The notes below the pieces were generated by a model. It did not search any database. It saw nothing but the letters and a program-made list of their open reading frames with translations, and was not told the origin of the DNA. The position numbers and the translations under genes were made by a program. DNA of 64,000 nucleotides from Ramlibacter sp. Leaf400 (GTDB taxonomy: Bacteria > Pseudomonadota > Gammaproteobacteria > Burkholderiales > Burkholderiaceae_C). Positions 25,951-33,182 of the stretch are shown piece by piece. Numbering within the stretch: position 1 is the first letter of the stretch; each line of letters opens with the position of its first letter. Location of the stretch: positions 379,888 to 443,887 of the forward strand of contig NZ_LMQL01000001.1 of assembly GCF_001424545.1 (NCBI RefSeq), written 5' to 3'.

Positions 25951-27073
25951 CAAGCTTCGGGTCATGACCATCGTCGGCACGCGGCCGGAGATCATCCGCC
26001 TGTCACGTGTCATCGCGAAGCTGGACTCGTACTGCGACCACGTCCTCGTCCACACCGGCCAGAACTACGACTACGAGCTCAACGAGGTCTTCTTCCAGGA
26101 ACTGGGCATCCGCAAGCCGGATGCCTTCCTCGATGCGGCGGGTGCCACCGCCGCCGAGACCATCGGGAAGGTCATCATCGCGGCGGATGCGCAGCTGGCC
26201 CGGCACGAGCCGCAGGCGCTGCTCCTGCTGGGGGACACCAACAGCTCGCTGGCGGCCATCGCCGCCAAGCGCCGCAAGATCCCGATCTTCCACATGGAGG
26301 CCGGCAACCGCTGCTTCGACTTCCGCGTGCCGGAGGAGATCAACCGGCGCGTCGTGGACCACGTCAGCGATGTCAACCTGACCTACAGCGAGATCGCGCG
26401 CAGCTACCTGCTGCGCGAAGGGCTGCCGCCCGACCAGGTCATCTGCACGGGCAGCCCGATGCGGGAGGTGCTGGACCACTACCGCGCGGGAATCGAGGGG
26501 TCGGGTGTCCTGGGCCGGCTCGGCCTGAAGGAGGGCGGCTACTTCGTGGTGAGCTCCCACCGGGAAGAAAACGTGGATGATCCGGCCCGGCTGGCGCAGC
26601 TGTTCGGCGTGCTCAACGCCGTCGCGGAAAAGTTCGGGCTGCCGGTGATCGTCTCGGTCCACCCGCGCACCCGCAAGCGGATGGAAGCGGCGGGGCTGCA
26701 GGCCCATCCGGCCGTGCAGTTCCACAAGCCCTTCGGCTTCCTCGACTACATCCGCCTGCAGACGTCCGCTCGGGCGGTGCTGTCCGACAGCGGCACCATC
26801 ACCGAGGAATCCTCGATCCTGAATTTCCCCGCGCTCAATTTGCGGGAAGTGCACGAGCGCCCGGAAGGCTTCGAGGAGGCGGCTGTGATGTTCGTCGGAT
26901 TCGACGTCGACCGCGTGCTGCAGGGGCTGGCCATCCTGGAAGACCAGCCGCGCGGCGCCGAAAGGCTGTTGCACCTGGTGCGCGACTACGCGCCCGACAA
27001 CGTGTCGGACAAGGTGCTGCGGATCATCCTGAGCTACAGCGGGTTCGTGAAGCGCCGGGTGTGGCTCCAATGA
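25943..27073 (+). CDS. UDP-N-acetyl-L-hexosamine 2-epimerase, CapG/FnlC/WbjD (WecB-like) family
   Basis: A 376-residue GT-B-like epimerase of the WecB superfamily. It has IVGTRPEIIRLSRVI, HTGQNYDYELNEVFF, LLGDTNSSL, MEAGNRCFDFRVPEEINRR, SSHREENVDD and the substrate-binding SDSGTITEESSIL block. The NRCFD...RVPEEINRR version is typical of the CapG/WbjD branch, which acts last in making UDP-L-FucNAc or UDP-L-QuiNAc, rather than of ordinary UDP-GlcNAc 2-epimerase. It starts eight bases inside the dehydratase gene. The gene order reductase-dehydratase-epimerase gives a self-contained sugar pathway feeding the WbuB-like transferase. Confidence 0.87.
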   Translation: MGDKLRVMTIVGTRPEIIRLSRVIAKLDSYCDHVLVHTGQNYDYELNEVFFQELGIRKPDAFLDAAGATAAETIGKVIIAADAQLARHEPQALLLLGDTNSSLAAIAAKRRKIPIFHMEAGNRCFDFRVPEEINRRVVDHVSDVNLTYSEIARSYLLREGLPPDQVICTGSPMREVLDHYRAGIEGSGVLGRLGLKEGGYFVVSSHREENVDDPARLAQLFGVLNAVAEKFGLPVIVSVHPRTRKRMEAAGLQAHPAVQFHKPFGFLDYIRLQTSARAVLSDSGTITEESSILNFPALNLREVHERPEGFEEAAVMFVGFDVDRVLQGLAILEDQPRGAERLLHLVRDYAPDNVSDKVLRIILSYSGFVKRRVWLQ

Positions 27074-27105
27074 GCGGCGCCGTCCGCCGGAGCCGGGAGG
27101 CCTGA

Positions 27106-28203
27106 ATGTTCGCGTTCATCGTCGCCCTGCTCGTGTCGCTCGTGGTGACCACGGCGGTGCTGCGCTACAACCACGTGCACCAGCGCTGGACCGGGGACGC
27201 CGACCTGACCGGCGTGCAGAAGTTCCACAGCTACGTGGTGCCGCGGGTCGGCGGCGTGGGCATCGGCGTGGCGCTGGTCGGCGTGGCGCTGGTGATGCTG
27301 GCGATCAAGGATCCCTACACGCGGTCGTTCCTGCTGCTGCTGCTGTGCGCGGCGCCGGCCTTCCTCGGCGGCCTGGCGGAAGACCTGACCAAGAAGGTGG
27401 GCGTGCTGCACCGGCTGGTGCTCACGATGGGTTCGGCGGTCCTGGGCTACTTCCTGCTGGGCGCTTCGCTCAACCGCATCGACGTGGGCTTCGTCGATGC
27501 CGCGCTGCGGTGGTGGCCGGTGGCGCTGCTGGTCACCGCCGTGGCCATCGGCGGCGTGGCGAACGCGATGAACATCATCGACGGCTACAACGGCCTGAGC
27601 GGGGTCGTGAGCTGCGTCATCCTGGCCGGCCTGGGCTACGTGGCCTTCCTGCTGGGCGACGTGCTGGTGTTCCGCGCCTGCCTGGCCATGACGGGGGCCA
27701 TCCTGGGCTTCCTGCTGTGGAACTGGCCCTGGGGGCGCATCTTCATGGGCGACGGCGGTGCGTACCTGATCGGTTTCTGGATCGGCGAGCTGTCGCTGCT
27801 GCTGGTGGCGCGCAATCCGGAGGTCTCGCCCTGGTTCCCGCTGGTGCTGGTCGGTTACCCGGTGGTGGAGACGCTGTTTTCCATCTACCGCCGCCTCGTC
27901 GTGCGCCGCAGCCATCCCGGGCTGCCGGATGCGGTGCACCTGCACCAGCTGATCTTCCGCCGGCTGGTGCGCTGGAGCGTCGGCAGCGAGCACGCGCGGC
28001 ACCTCACCGCCCGCAATTCCATGACGGCGCCGTACCTCTGGCTGATCTCCTCGCTGGCCGTCTTCCCCGCCGTCCTGCTCTGGCGCAACAGCTTCGCGCT
28101 GCAGATCGTCTTCCTCTGCTTCACCGCCTTCTACATCTGGTTCTACTGGTCGATCGTGAAGTTCCGGTCGGCCAAGTGGCTGATCACGCGGCGCCGGCGC
28201 TGA
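27106..28203 (+). CDS. Undecaprenyl-phosphate sugar-1-phosphate transferase (WecA/WbpL type)
   Basis: A 365-residue polytopic membrane enzyme (about ten helices) of the polyprenyl-phosphate N-acetylhexosamine-1-phosphate transferase family. Signature segments are visible: GGLAEDLTKK in place of the first aspartate-rich motif, NAMNIIDGYNGLSG, RIFMGDGGAYLIGF, and a His-rich C-terminal cytosolic loop (PDAVHLHQLIFRRLVRW) that recognises the sugar nucleotide. It starts repeat-unit assembly on undecaprenyl phosphate, probably with an amino-dideoxyhexose. It is the last gene of the plus arm and converges, with only five bases between, on galE. Confidence 0.87.
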   Translation: MFAFIVALLVSLVVTTAVLRYNHVHQRWTGDADLTGVQKFHSYVVPRVGGVGIGVALVGVALVMLAIKDPYTRSFLLLLLCAAPAFLGGLAEDLTKKVGVLHRLVLTMGSAVLGYFLLGASLNRIDVGFVDAALRWWPVALLVTAVAIGGVANAMNIIDGYNGLSGVVSCVILAGLGYVAFLLGDVLVFRACLAMTGAILGFLLWNWPWGRIFMGDGGAYLIGFWIGELSLLLVARNPEVSPWFPLVLVGYPVVETLFSIYRRLVVRRSHPGLPDAVHLHQLIFRRLVRWSVGSEHARHLTARNSMTAPYLWLISSLAVFPAVLLWRNSFALQIVFLCFTAFYIWFYWSIVKFRSAKWLITRRRR

Positions 28204-28208
28204 CGCCC

Positions 28209-29180
28209 TCAGGCCGCGGCGCGGCGTGACCGCCAGGCGGCCCAGGCCGAGGCGATCATGTCCTCGACGGTGTGGCGTGCGGTCCACCCCAGCTCGTCCC
28301 GGATCTGCGCCGCGGATGCAACCACCCGGGCGGGATCGCCTGCGCGGCGTGCCGCGACCTGCGGTGTCGTGTCATGACCGGTGACCTTGCCGATCACCTC
28401 GAGCATCTGCCGGACCGAGACCCCTTCACCACGTCCGATGTTCAGCAGCAGCGCTTCCGGCCGATCCGCCGACAGCCGCTGCGCGGCAGCGACGTGGGCC
28501 GCGGCGATGTCCTCGACGTGGATGAAGTCGCGCACGCAGCTCCCATCCGCTGTCGCGTAGTCGGTGCCGAACAGCAGTGGACGCTGTCCCGCGTCGAGCC
28601 GCTGGAACACCATGGGGACGAGGTTGGAGATGCCGTCGTCCGCGAGGAGGGGCGACGCGGCCCCGGCCACGTTGAAATACCGCAGGCAGGCCGTCGAGAG
28701 CCCGTGGGCCGCGCCCACGCTGCGCACCATCCATTCGCCGGCCAGCTTGCTCTGGCCATAGGGGTTGATCGGTGCGCAGGGCAGGTCCTCCGTCACCAGG
28801 TCGACGTCGGGCATGCCGTAAACCGCGGCCGATGACGAGAAGACGAAGCGGCGGACCCCGGCCGCGACCGTGGACTGCAGGACCGTCTGCAGGCCCTGGA
28901 CGTTGGTCTCGTAGTACAGCAGGGGAAGGCGGACGGATTCCTCCACCTGCTTGCGCGCGGCGAAATGGAGCACGCCCTGGACCTGGTGCTCCTGCATGAC
29001 CCGGTCCAGCGTGGGCCGGTGCAGGATCGAGCCCTGCACCAGGGCAACGCCCTCGGGGATCCGTTGCGCGTGGCCCGTGCTCAGGTCGTCCAGCACGACG
29101 AGCCGGTGGCCGGCAGCGGCCATCGCCTGCACCGTGTGCGCGCCGATGTAGCCGGCGCCGCCCGTCACCAGCCAGGTCAT
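28209..29180 (-). CDS. galE: UDP-glucose 4-epimerase
   Basis: A 323-residue extended SDR interconverting UDP-glucose and UDP-galactose. It begins MTWLVTGGAGYIGAHTV, followed by VLDDLSTGH, HFAARKQVEESV, SSSAAVYG, NPYGQSKLAGEWM (catalytic Tyr and Lys) and CLRYFNVAGA, then DGSCVRDFIHVEDIA. All are GalE hallmarks. The chosen ATG overlaps the upstream membrane-protein stop as ATGA; a longer start 14 codons upstream is not needed. It is the last gene of the minus arm of the polysaccharide locus and would supply UDP-galactose for that arm. Confidence 0.92.
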   Translation of the reverse strand: MTWLVTGGAGYIGAHTVQAMAAAGHRLVVLDDLSTGHAQRIPEGVALVQGSILHRPTLDRVMQEHQVQGVLHFAARKQVEESVRLPLLYYETNVQGLQTVLQSTVAAGVRRFVFSSSAAVYGMPDVDLVTEDLPCAPINPYGQSKLAGEWMVRSVGAAHGLSTACLRYFNVAGAASPLLADDGISNLVPMVFQRLDAGQRPLLFGTDYATADGSCVRDFIHVEDIAAAHVAAAQRLSADRPEALLLNIGRGEGVSVRQMLEVIGKVTGHDTTPQVAARRAGDPARVVASAAQIRDELGWTARHTVEDMIASAWAAWRSRRAAA

Positions 29181-30619
29181 CGCCTGATCGCCCGGGCGCC
29201 GCTGCCGCGCAGGTCCGCCCATCTGCGGCGCAGCACCACGGCGGCCGGCCGCGCGAGCGTGACGACGAGCAGGCCCGTGGCCACGGCCGCGGCCGTGATC
29301 GGCCAGTGCGAGTACCGGAAGTCAGGCGTGACGGCGAAGAAGAAGAGCCCGCCCATGTGGCAGACGCCGCTGGCGTAGAGCGCGGCGGCGGCCTGCAGGA
29401 GCCGGTCGCGCAAGGCCAGCCCGAAGGCCAGGACCGGGAGGAACAGCAGGGCGCTCAGCACCAGGTAGGGCAAGGGTTCGAAGATGCTGCTCGTGACGGC
29501 GAGCCAGCGGACGTGGAAGAACACCTCCGAATAGTTCGCCCTCGAGCGTTGGGGAACGCCCAGCTGGTTGGGATAGATCGCGTCGAAGTGCGGGGCCCAG
29601 AGGCCCCAGGGCTCGCGCCTGACCATCGACCTGAAGAACTCGGTGCGGTGGCGCAGGTAGGCCCCCGGATGCTCCAGCACGACTTCGATCCAGTTGCGTC
29701 CCAGCACCTCGCTCAGGCGCGGATTCCGGGTGTCCAGCTCGAGCGGGGCGCCGGGCTCGGGCACCGTGCCCGGCTTCCCGTGGATCTGCTCGCCCGTCAT
29801 CAGCGGGAAGTAGGAGCGAGGCGAGTACAGCCGGTGGACTTCGTCCAGCGACGGCCGGGTCAGCACGCCCGGGTGGAACAGGTCGCGGTTCTCGTAATGG
29901 GAGGCGCCGGCGATGTCGTAAAGCGCCGCGGCCCTCCACAGGTGGCGCGGCTGGTCGACGAACTGGGCCGACACCCACTTGCCGGCCACGAAGAGCAGCA
30001 CCGTGGCGATCGCGCCCAGCGCGATGGCACGCGCAGCGGCTTTCGGCCAGGCGCTTGCGGGGCGGGCATCGCGCAGCAGGAACAGCGCCAGCAGCGGGAA
30101 GGCCGCCGCGGCGGCGTTGTGGCGCGCGGAAATCCCGAGGGCGGTGAGCACCAGGGCCAGCAGGAGCAGGGGGGGCCGCGGCCGCGAATCGCCGGACGAC
30201 AGCCAGCAGCCCACCGCGAGCAGGAACAGCCCGGCCATCGTGATGTCGATCCAGATCACGCCCAGGATCCCCAGCAGCGGGGGATAGAGGCCCACGCCAA
30301 CGCACACGGCGATCGCCAGCGGGCCGTGCTGCTTCAAGGCTGTCCGGAAGATCAGGAAGAGTCCGCCATAGAACATCGCCAGGTGCAGCACGAGCATCCC
30401 GACGGGGCCGGGCACGATCCGGTCGAGCAACTGCCAGACGGCGGTCATCAGGGGCGGGTGGCCGTCCTCGAACACGCCGGCGCGGGCTTGGCCCAGGATG
30501 CTCAGCGAGTCGGGCGACATGGCCCCCGGCGCGAAGTTCACGTACACGTGCGCGGCGATGGCCGCGACCAGCACGAAAAGAAGGGCAGGAAGCGCCTTGG
30601 CGGCGGGGATGGACGTCAT
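29177..30619 (-). CDS. Polytopic membrane protein, probable GT-C-type glycosyltransferase
   Basis: A 480-residue membrane protein with about ten to twelve hydrophobic helices in the N-terminal two-thirds, a periplasmic region near residues 225-330 and a C-terminal membrane block. An acidic pair soon after the first helix (NFAPGAMSPDSL) lies where GT-C enzymes place their catalytic aspartate. It is encoded with a GT2, a DUF2304 protein and a small exporter, the set seen in polyprenyl-phosphate-sugar-dependent modification systems. It may therefore transfer a sugar in the periplasm. No named family was recognised. The ATG at 30619 was preferred over a TTG ten codons upstream. Confidence 0.6.
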   Translation of the reverse strand: MTSIPAAKALPALLFVLVAAIAAHVYVNFAPGAMSPDSLSILGQARAGVFEDGHPPLMTAVWQLLDRIVPGPVGMLVLHLAMFYGGLFLIFRTALKQHGPLAIAVCVGVGLYPPLLGILGVIWIDITMAGLFLLAVGCWLSSGDSRPRPPLLLLALVLTALGISARHNAAAAAFPLLALFLLRDARPASAWPKAAARAIALGAIATVLLFVAGKWVSAQFVDQPRHLWRAAALYDIAGASHYENRDLFHPGVLTRPSLDEVHRLYSPRSYFPLMTGEQIHGKPGTVPEPGAPLELDTRNPRLSEVLGRNWIEVVLEHPGAYLRHRTEFFRSMVRREPWGLWAPHFDAIYPNQLGVPQRSRANYSEVFFHVRWLAVTSSIFEPLPYLVLSALLFLPVLAFGLALRDRLLQAAAALYASGVCHMGGLFFFAVTPDFRYSHWPITAAAVATGLLVVTLARPAAVVLRRRWADLRGSGARAIRR

Positions 30620-30653
30620 CGTTCGCGACTCGCGTGGGGCGCCGGGCAAGCCC

Positions 30654-31001
30654 CTAGCCTCGGGAGCCCGGCGGCACGGGCTGCTGGAATTCCGCGTCGA
30701 GGATCGCCAGCTTGCGGGCCAGGGTCGTCACCTGTTCGTCGCGCTTGCGCATCTTGAAGTGCAGGTTGAGCAGCACCGCGAAGCTGATCAGCCCCCAGCA
30801 GTAGAAGACCAGGTCGGCGCCCCGGCCCACGCCCAGGTGGTGGGCGATCAGGTTCGCGCTCTCGGGCGCCCAGACGAAATAGATCGCCGCGGCCGCGCAG
30901 AACAGCGTGAAGACGCTCACCAGCGGCGACTTGCCGCGCTGGGTGGACGCGTAGGCCACGATCAGGAACAGGCCGACGCTGAGCAGGATCTTGATCGTCA
31001 T
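30654..31001 (-). CDS. DUF2304 domain-containing membrane protein
   Basis: A 115-residue protein with three hydrophobic helices (MTIKILLSVGLFLIVAYAS, SVFTLFCAAAAIYFVWAP, LVFYCWGLISFAVLLNLHF) and a basic, coiled-coil-prone cytoplasmic tail (KMRKRDEQVTTLARKLAILDAEFQQ). This is the DUF2304 layout. The family is usually encoded next to polyprenyl-phosphate GT2 enzymes, and here the ATG overlaps the stop of such a GT2 by four bases. It is probably an accessory subunit or scaffold for that enzyme. Its molecular role is not known. Confidence 0.78.
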   Translation of the reverse strand: MTIKILLSVGLFLIVAYASTQRGKSPLVSVFTLFCAAAAIYFVWAPESANLIAHHLGVGRGADLVFYCWGLISFAVLLNLHFKMRKRDEQVTTLARKLAILDAEFQQPVPPGSRG

Positions 31002-31717
31002 CGGTAGAGCCTTTTCACCAGGAGGTCCAGCAGGATGGTCAGGGAGTTGCTGATCTTCTGACCCTTGCGCAGCGAGTAGGCGCTGTAGCGGATGGTCACC
31101 GGCACTTCGACCAGCTTGAGCCTGAGCTGGGCGGCCTGGTCGATGATCTCCGAAGCGTGCGCCATACGGTTCTGGCGGATCTGGATGCGCAGCGCGCAGG
31201 CGCGGGTCATCGCCCGCAGCCCGTTGTGGGCGTCCGTCATGCGCAGGCCGGTGGACAGGTAGGTGAACACCGTCGCCAGCTTCAGCGTGGCGCGCCGCAG
31301 GCGCGGCATGTTCTCCGTCCGCCCCAGGAAGCGGCTGCCGCACGCCATGTCGGCGCCGGAGCGGTGGAGCGTCCCGACCAGTTCGTGGACGTCGCTCGGG
31401 AGGTGCTGGCCATCCGCATCGAACGTCACCAGCGTGGCGGCACCGCGCCGCAGTGCGTATTCCATGCCCGTCTGCAGGGCCGCGCCCTGACCCAGGTTGA
31501 TGGGATGGCGCACGACATGCGCTCCGGCCGCCCGGGCGAGCTCCGCGGTCTCGTCACGCGAACCGTCGTCCACCACCACGATGCTGCAACCGTGCTCGGC
31601 CAGCCCGGCGATCACCTCGGCGATCGTCTCGCTCTCGTTGTAGGCGGCGATGACCGCCCAGATCGAGGGGTCCAGGGTGGGGGCCACGGCGGGAGTAGCC
31701 GCGTTCGAGTCCGTCAT
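30998..31717 (-). CDS. GT2 polyprenyl-phosphate glycosyltransferase (DPM1/GtrB-like)
   Basis: A 239-residue GT-A enzyme of the dolichyl/undecaprenyl-phosphate hexosyltransferase type. Motifs are WAVIAAYNESETIAEVI, IVVVDDGSRDETAE, NLGQGAALQTGM and VTFDADGQHLPSDV (the DxD metal site), then GSRFLG and the C-terminal VTIRYSAYSLRKGQKISNS stretch. It lacks the long C-terminal transmembrane pair of GtrB, so membrane tethering may come from the adjacent DUF2304 protein. It would load a sugar onto undecaprenyl phosphate for periplasmic transfer. Four-base overlaps link it on both sides. Confidence 0.86.
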   Translation of the reverse strand: MTDSNAATPAVAPTLDPSIWAVIAAYNESETIAEVIAGLAEHGCSIVVVDDGSRDETAELARAAGAHVVRHPINLGQGAALQTGMEYALRRGAATLVTFDADGQHLPSDVHELVGTLHRSGADMACGSRFLGRTENMPRLRRATLKLATVFTYLSTGLRMTDAHNGLRAMTRACALRIQIRQNRMAHASEIIDQAAQLRLKLVEVPVTIRYSAYSLRKGQKISNSLTILLDLLVKRLYR

Positions 31718-32088
31718 GCCGGTCTCCCCACCACGAGCACCAGCCCGCAGACGATAAGCGCGACGCCGGCGGCGAACCGCAGGTCCAGGGCCTCCTTGAA
31801 GAAGAGATGGCTCAGGAGCGGCGTCACGATGAAGGCCGCGGCCACGAACGGGTAGGCGCGCGACAGCGGCGTGAAGCTGAGGATCCACACCCACATCACG
31901 GAGAGCGCGAAGTACATGGCCATCGCACAGACGAAGAACGGGTTCACCACCAGCCTCAGCGCCTGGTCCACGACGCCCCCGGCTCCGCCGGGAGCGAAGG
32001 TGGAATCGGCCGCCAGCTTGAACAGCAGCTGGCCGGCCGACATGCCGGCGGCGTAGGCGAGCAGCAGACCGACGTGCAGCGCGCTCAT
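31714..32088 (-). CDS. Small four-helix EamA/SMR-like exporter (ArnE-like)
   Basis: A 124-residue protein with four predicted transmembrane helices, as in EmrE and the ArnE/ArnF lipid-linked sugar flippase subunits. It starts MSALHVGLLLAYAAGMSAGQLLFK, and the third helix has SFTPLSRAYPFVAAAFIVTPLLS, the conserved EamA/SMR segment. Given the neighbouring GT2 and GT-C-like genes it may flip undecaprenyl-phosphate-sugar across the membrane. As for ArnE, it would need to dimerise. Its stop overlaps the GT2 start. A drug-efflux role is possible but the context argues against it. Confidence 0.72.
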   Translation of the reverse strand: MSALHVGLLLAYAAGMSAGQLLFKLAADSTFAPGGAGGVVDQALRLVVNPFFVCAMAMYFALSVMWVWILSFTPLSRAYPFVAAAFIVTPLLSHLFFKEALDLRFAAGVALIVCGLVLVVGRPA

Positions 32089-32089
32089 T

Positions 32090-32980
32090 TCAGGCCGGCT
32101 GCGCCGCCGCTTGCGGCTTGCGCAGGACGACGCGCATCGCGTCGAACAGGTTCACGGGAACGCCCACCTTGCTCATGCCGGCGCCGGGAGCGCGGCCCTT
32201 CAATCCGAGCATGCGGCCGACCTGGAAGAAGATCAGCGAGAGCGGGACGATCTTGGACGGGTGGGTGCAGGCAACGACTTCCAGGCCCAGGCGGCTCGCG
32301 ATGCGGCGCAGGCTCTCCGGCGTGAAGTACCAAAGGTGCTGCGGCGGCGTCATCAGGCGCCAGCGGCGGCCGGCAAGGCGTGCGACCCAGGCGTTGAAGT
32401 CGCCGGTTGTGATCAACAGCGCTCCCCCGGGGGTCAGTTGCCGGCTGCAGGTCTCGAGGGTCGAGAACGGGTCGACCAGGTGCTCGACCACGTCCAGCAT
32501 GACGATGGCGTCCACTTCACCGATGCGCCGCAGCGTCGCCTCGTCGGCGCTCCCCTGCCGGACCTGGTGCAGCCCCGCGCGGTGGCAGGCCTGCACGGCT
32601 TCCTCGGCGATCTCGATGCCCTGCACCTCGAACGTGCTGCGGGCCTCCTTCAGGAAGAAGCCGTATGCGCAGCCGATCTCCAGCAGCCGAGCGCCGGGCT
32701 TGCAGTAGCGGCGCAACACGTCCGCGACCCGCGAGAACTCGTGCCGCAGCACCTGCTCGCTCGCCGCGTAATCGGAGTAGCCGTCGGAGTGGCTGCCGTT
32801 GAAGTAGTCCTCCGTGTAGTAGCTGGCCGGATCGAACTGGCCGGGCTCCGCCCGCCCGAGCCCGCAGACCGTGCACCGGCTCACCTCGCAACCGTTCTTC
32901 TGGTAGAGCCGCTTCCAGGCGCCGCCGCATGCGGGGCAGGCGCTCTGGCGCGGGTCGGGAACTGGGGTGGGGCTGGTCAT
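32090..32980 (-). CDS. Zinc-ribbon class I SAM-dependent methyltransferase
   Basis: A 296-residue protein with an N-terminal zinc ribbon (CPAC near residue 15 and CTVCGLGR some 24 residues later). A methyltransferase domain follows, with motif I LLEIGCAYGFFLKEA, the acidic residue in QGIEIAEEAV, IVMLDVVEHLVDPF and LTPGGALLITTGD. The same ribbon-methyltransferase layout occurs at 15945-16844, so the polysaccharide locus has one at each outer end. The start was placed at the ATG giving the short leader MTSPTPVPD; a further 59-codon upstream extension is Arg-rich and unlikely. It is one base from the small exporter gene and leads the minus arm. Confidence 0.8.
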   Translation of the reverse strand: MTSPTPVPDPRQSACPACGGAWKRLYQKNGCEVSRCTVCGLGRAEPGQFDPASYYTEDYFNGSHSDGYSDYAASEQVLRHEFSRVADVLRRYCKPGARLLEIGCAYGFFLKEARSTFEVQGIEIAEEAVQACHRAGLHQVRQGSADEATLRRIGEVDAIVMLDVVEHLVDPFSTLETCSRQLTPGGALLITTGDFNAWVARLAGRRWRLMTPPQHLWYFTPESLRRIASRLGLEVVACTHPSKIVPLSLIFFQVGRMLGLKGRAPGAGMSKVGVPVNLFDAMRVVLRKPQAAAQPA

Positions 32981-33182
32981 CTTGGGCACGGGCGCCGTCC
33001 GTTCACGGCGAGGGCTCGAAGCGGCAGTTTCGGTCGCCGCACGCGCTTGCCGGTCAAACGGCCGGGCCTGCGATCGTGGGGCTGGGGCCCGCAGTTTAGA
33101 CGAGCCCATCGGCCAGCCGATCCGACAGGGGGCGCTTAATCCGCGGCCGCGTTGCACCCATGCTTCGGGGTGCCCTCCAACG

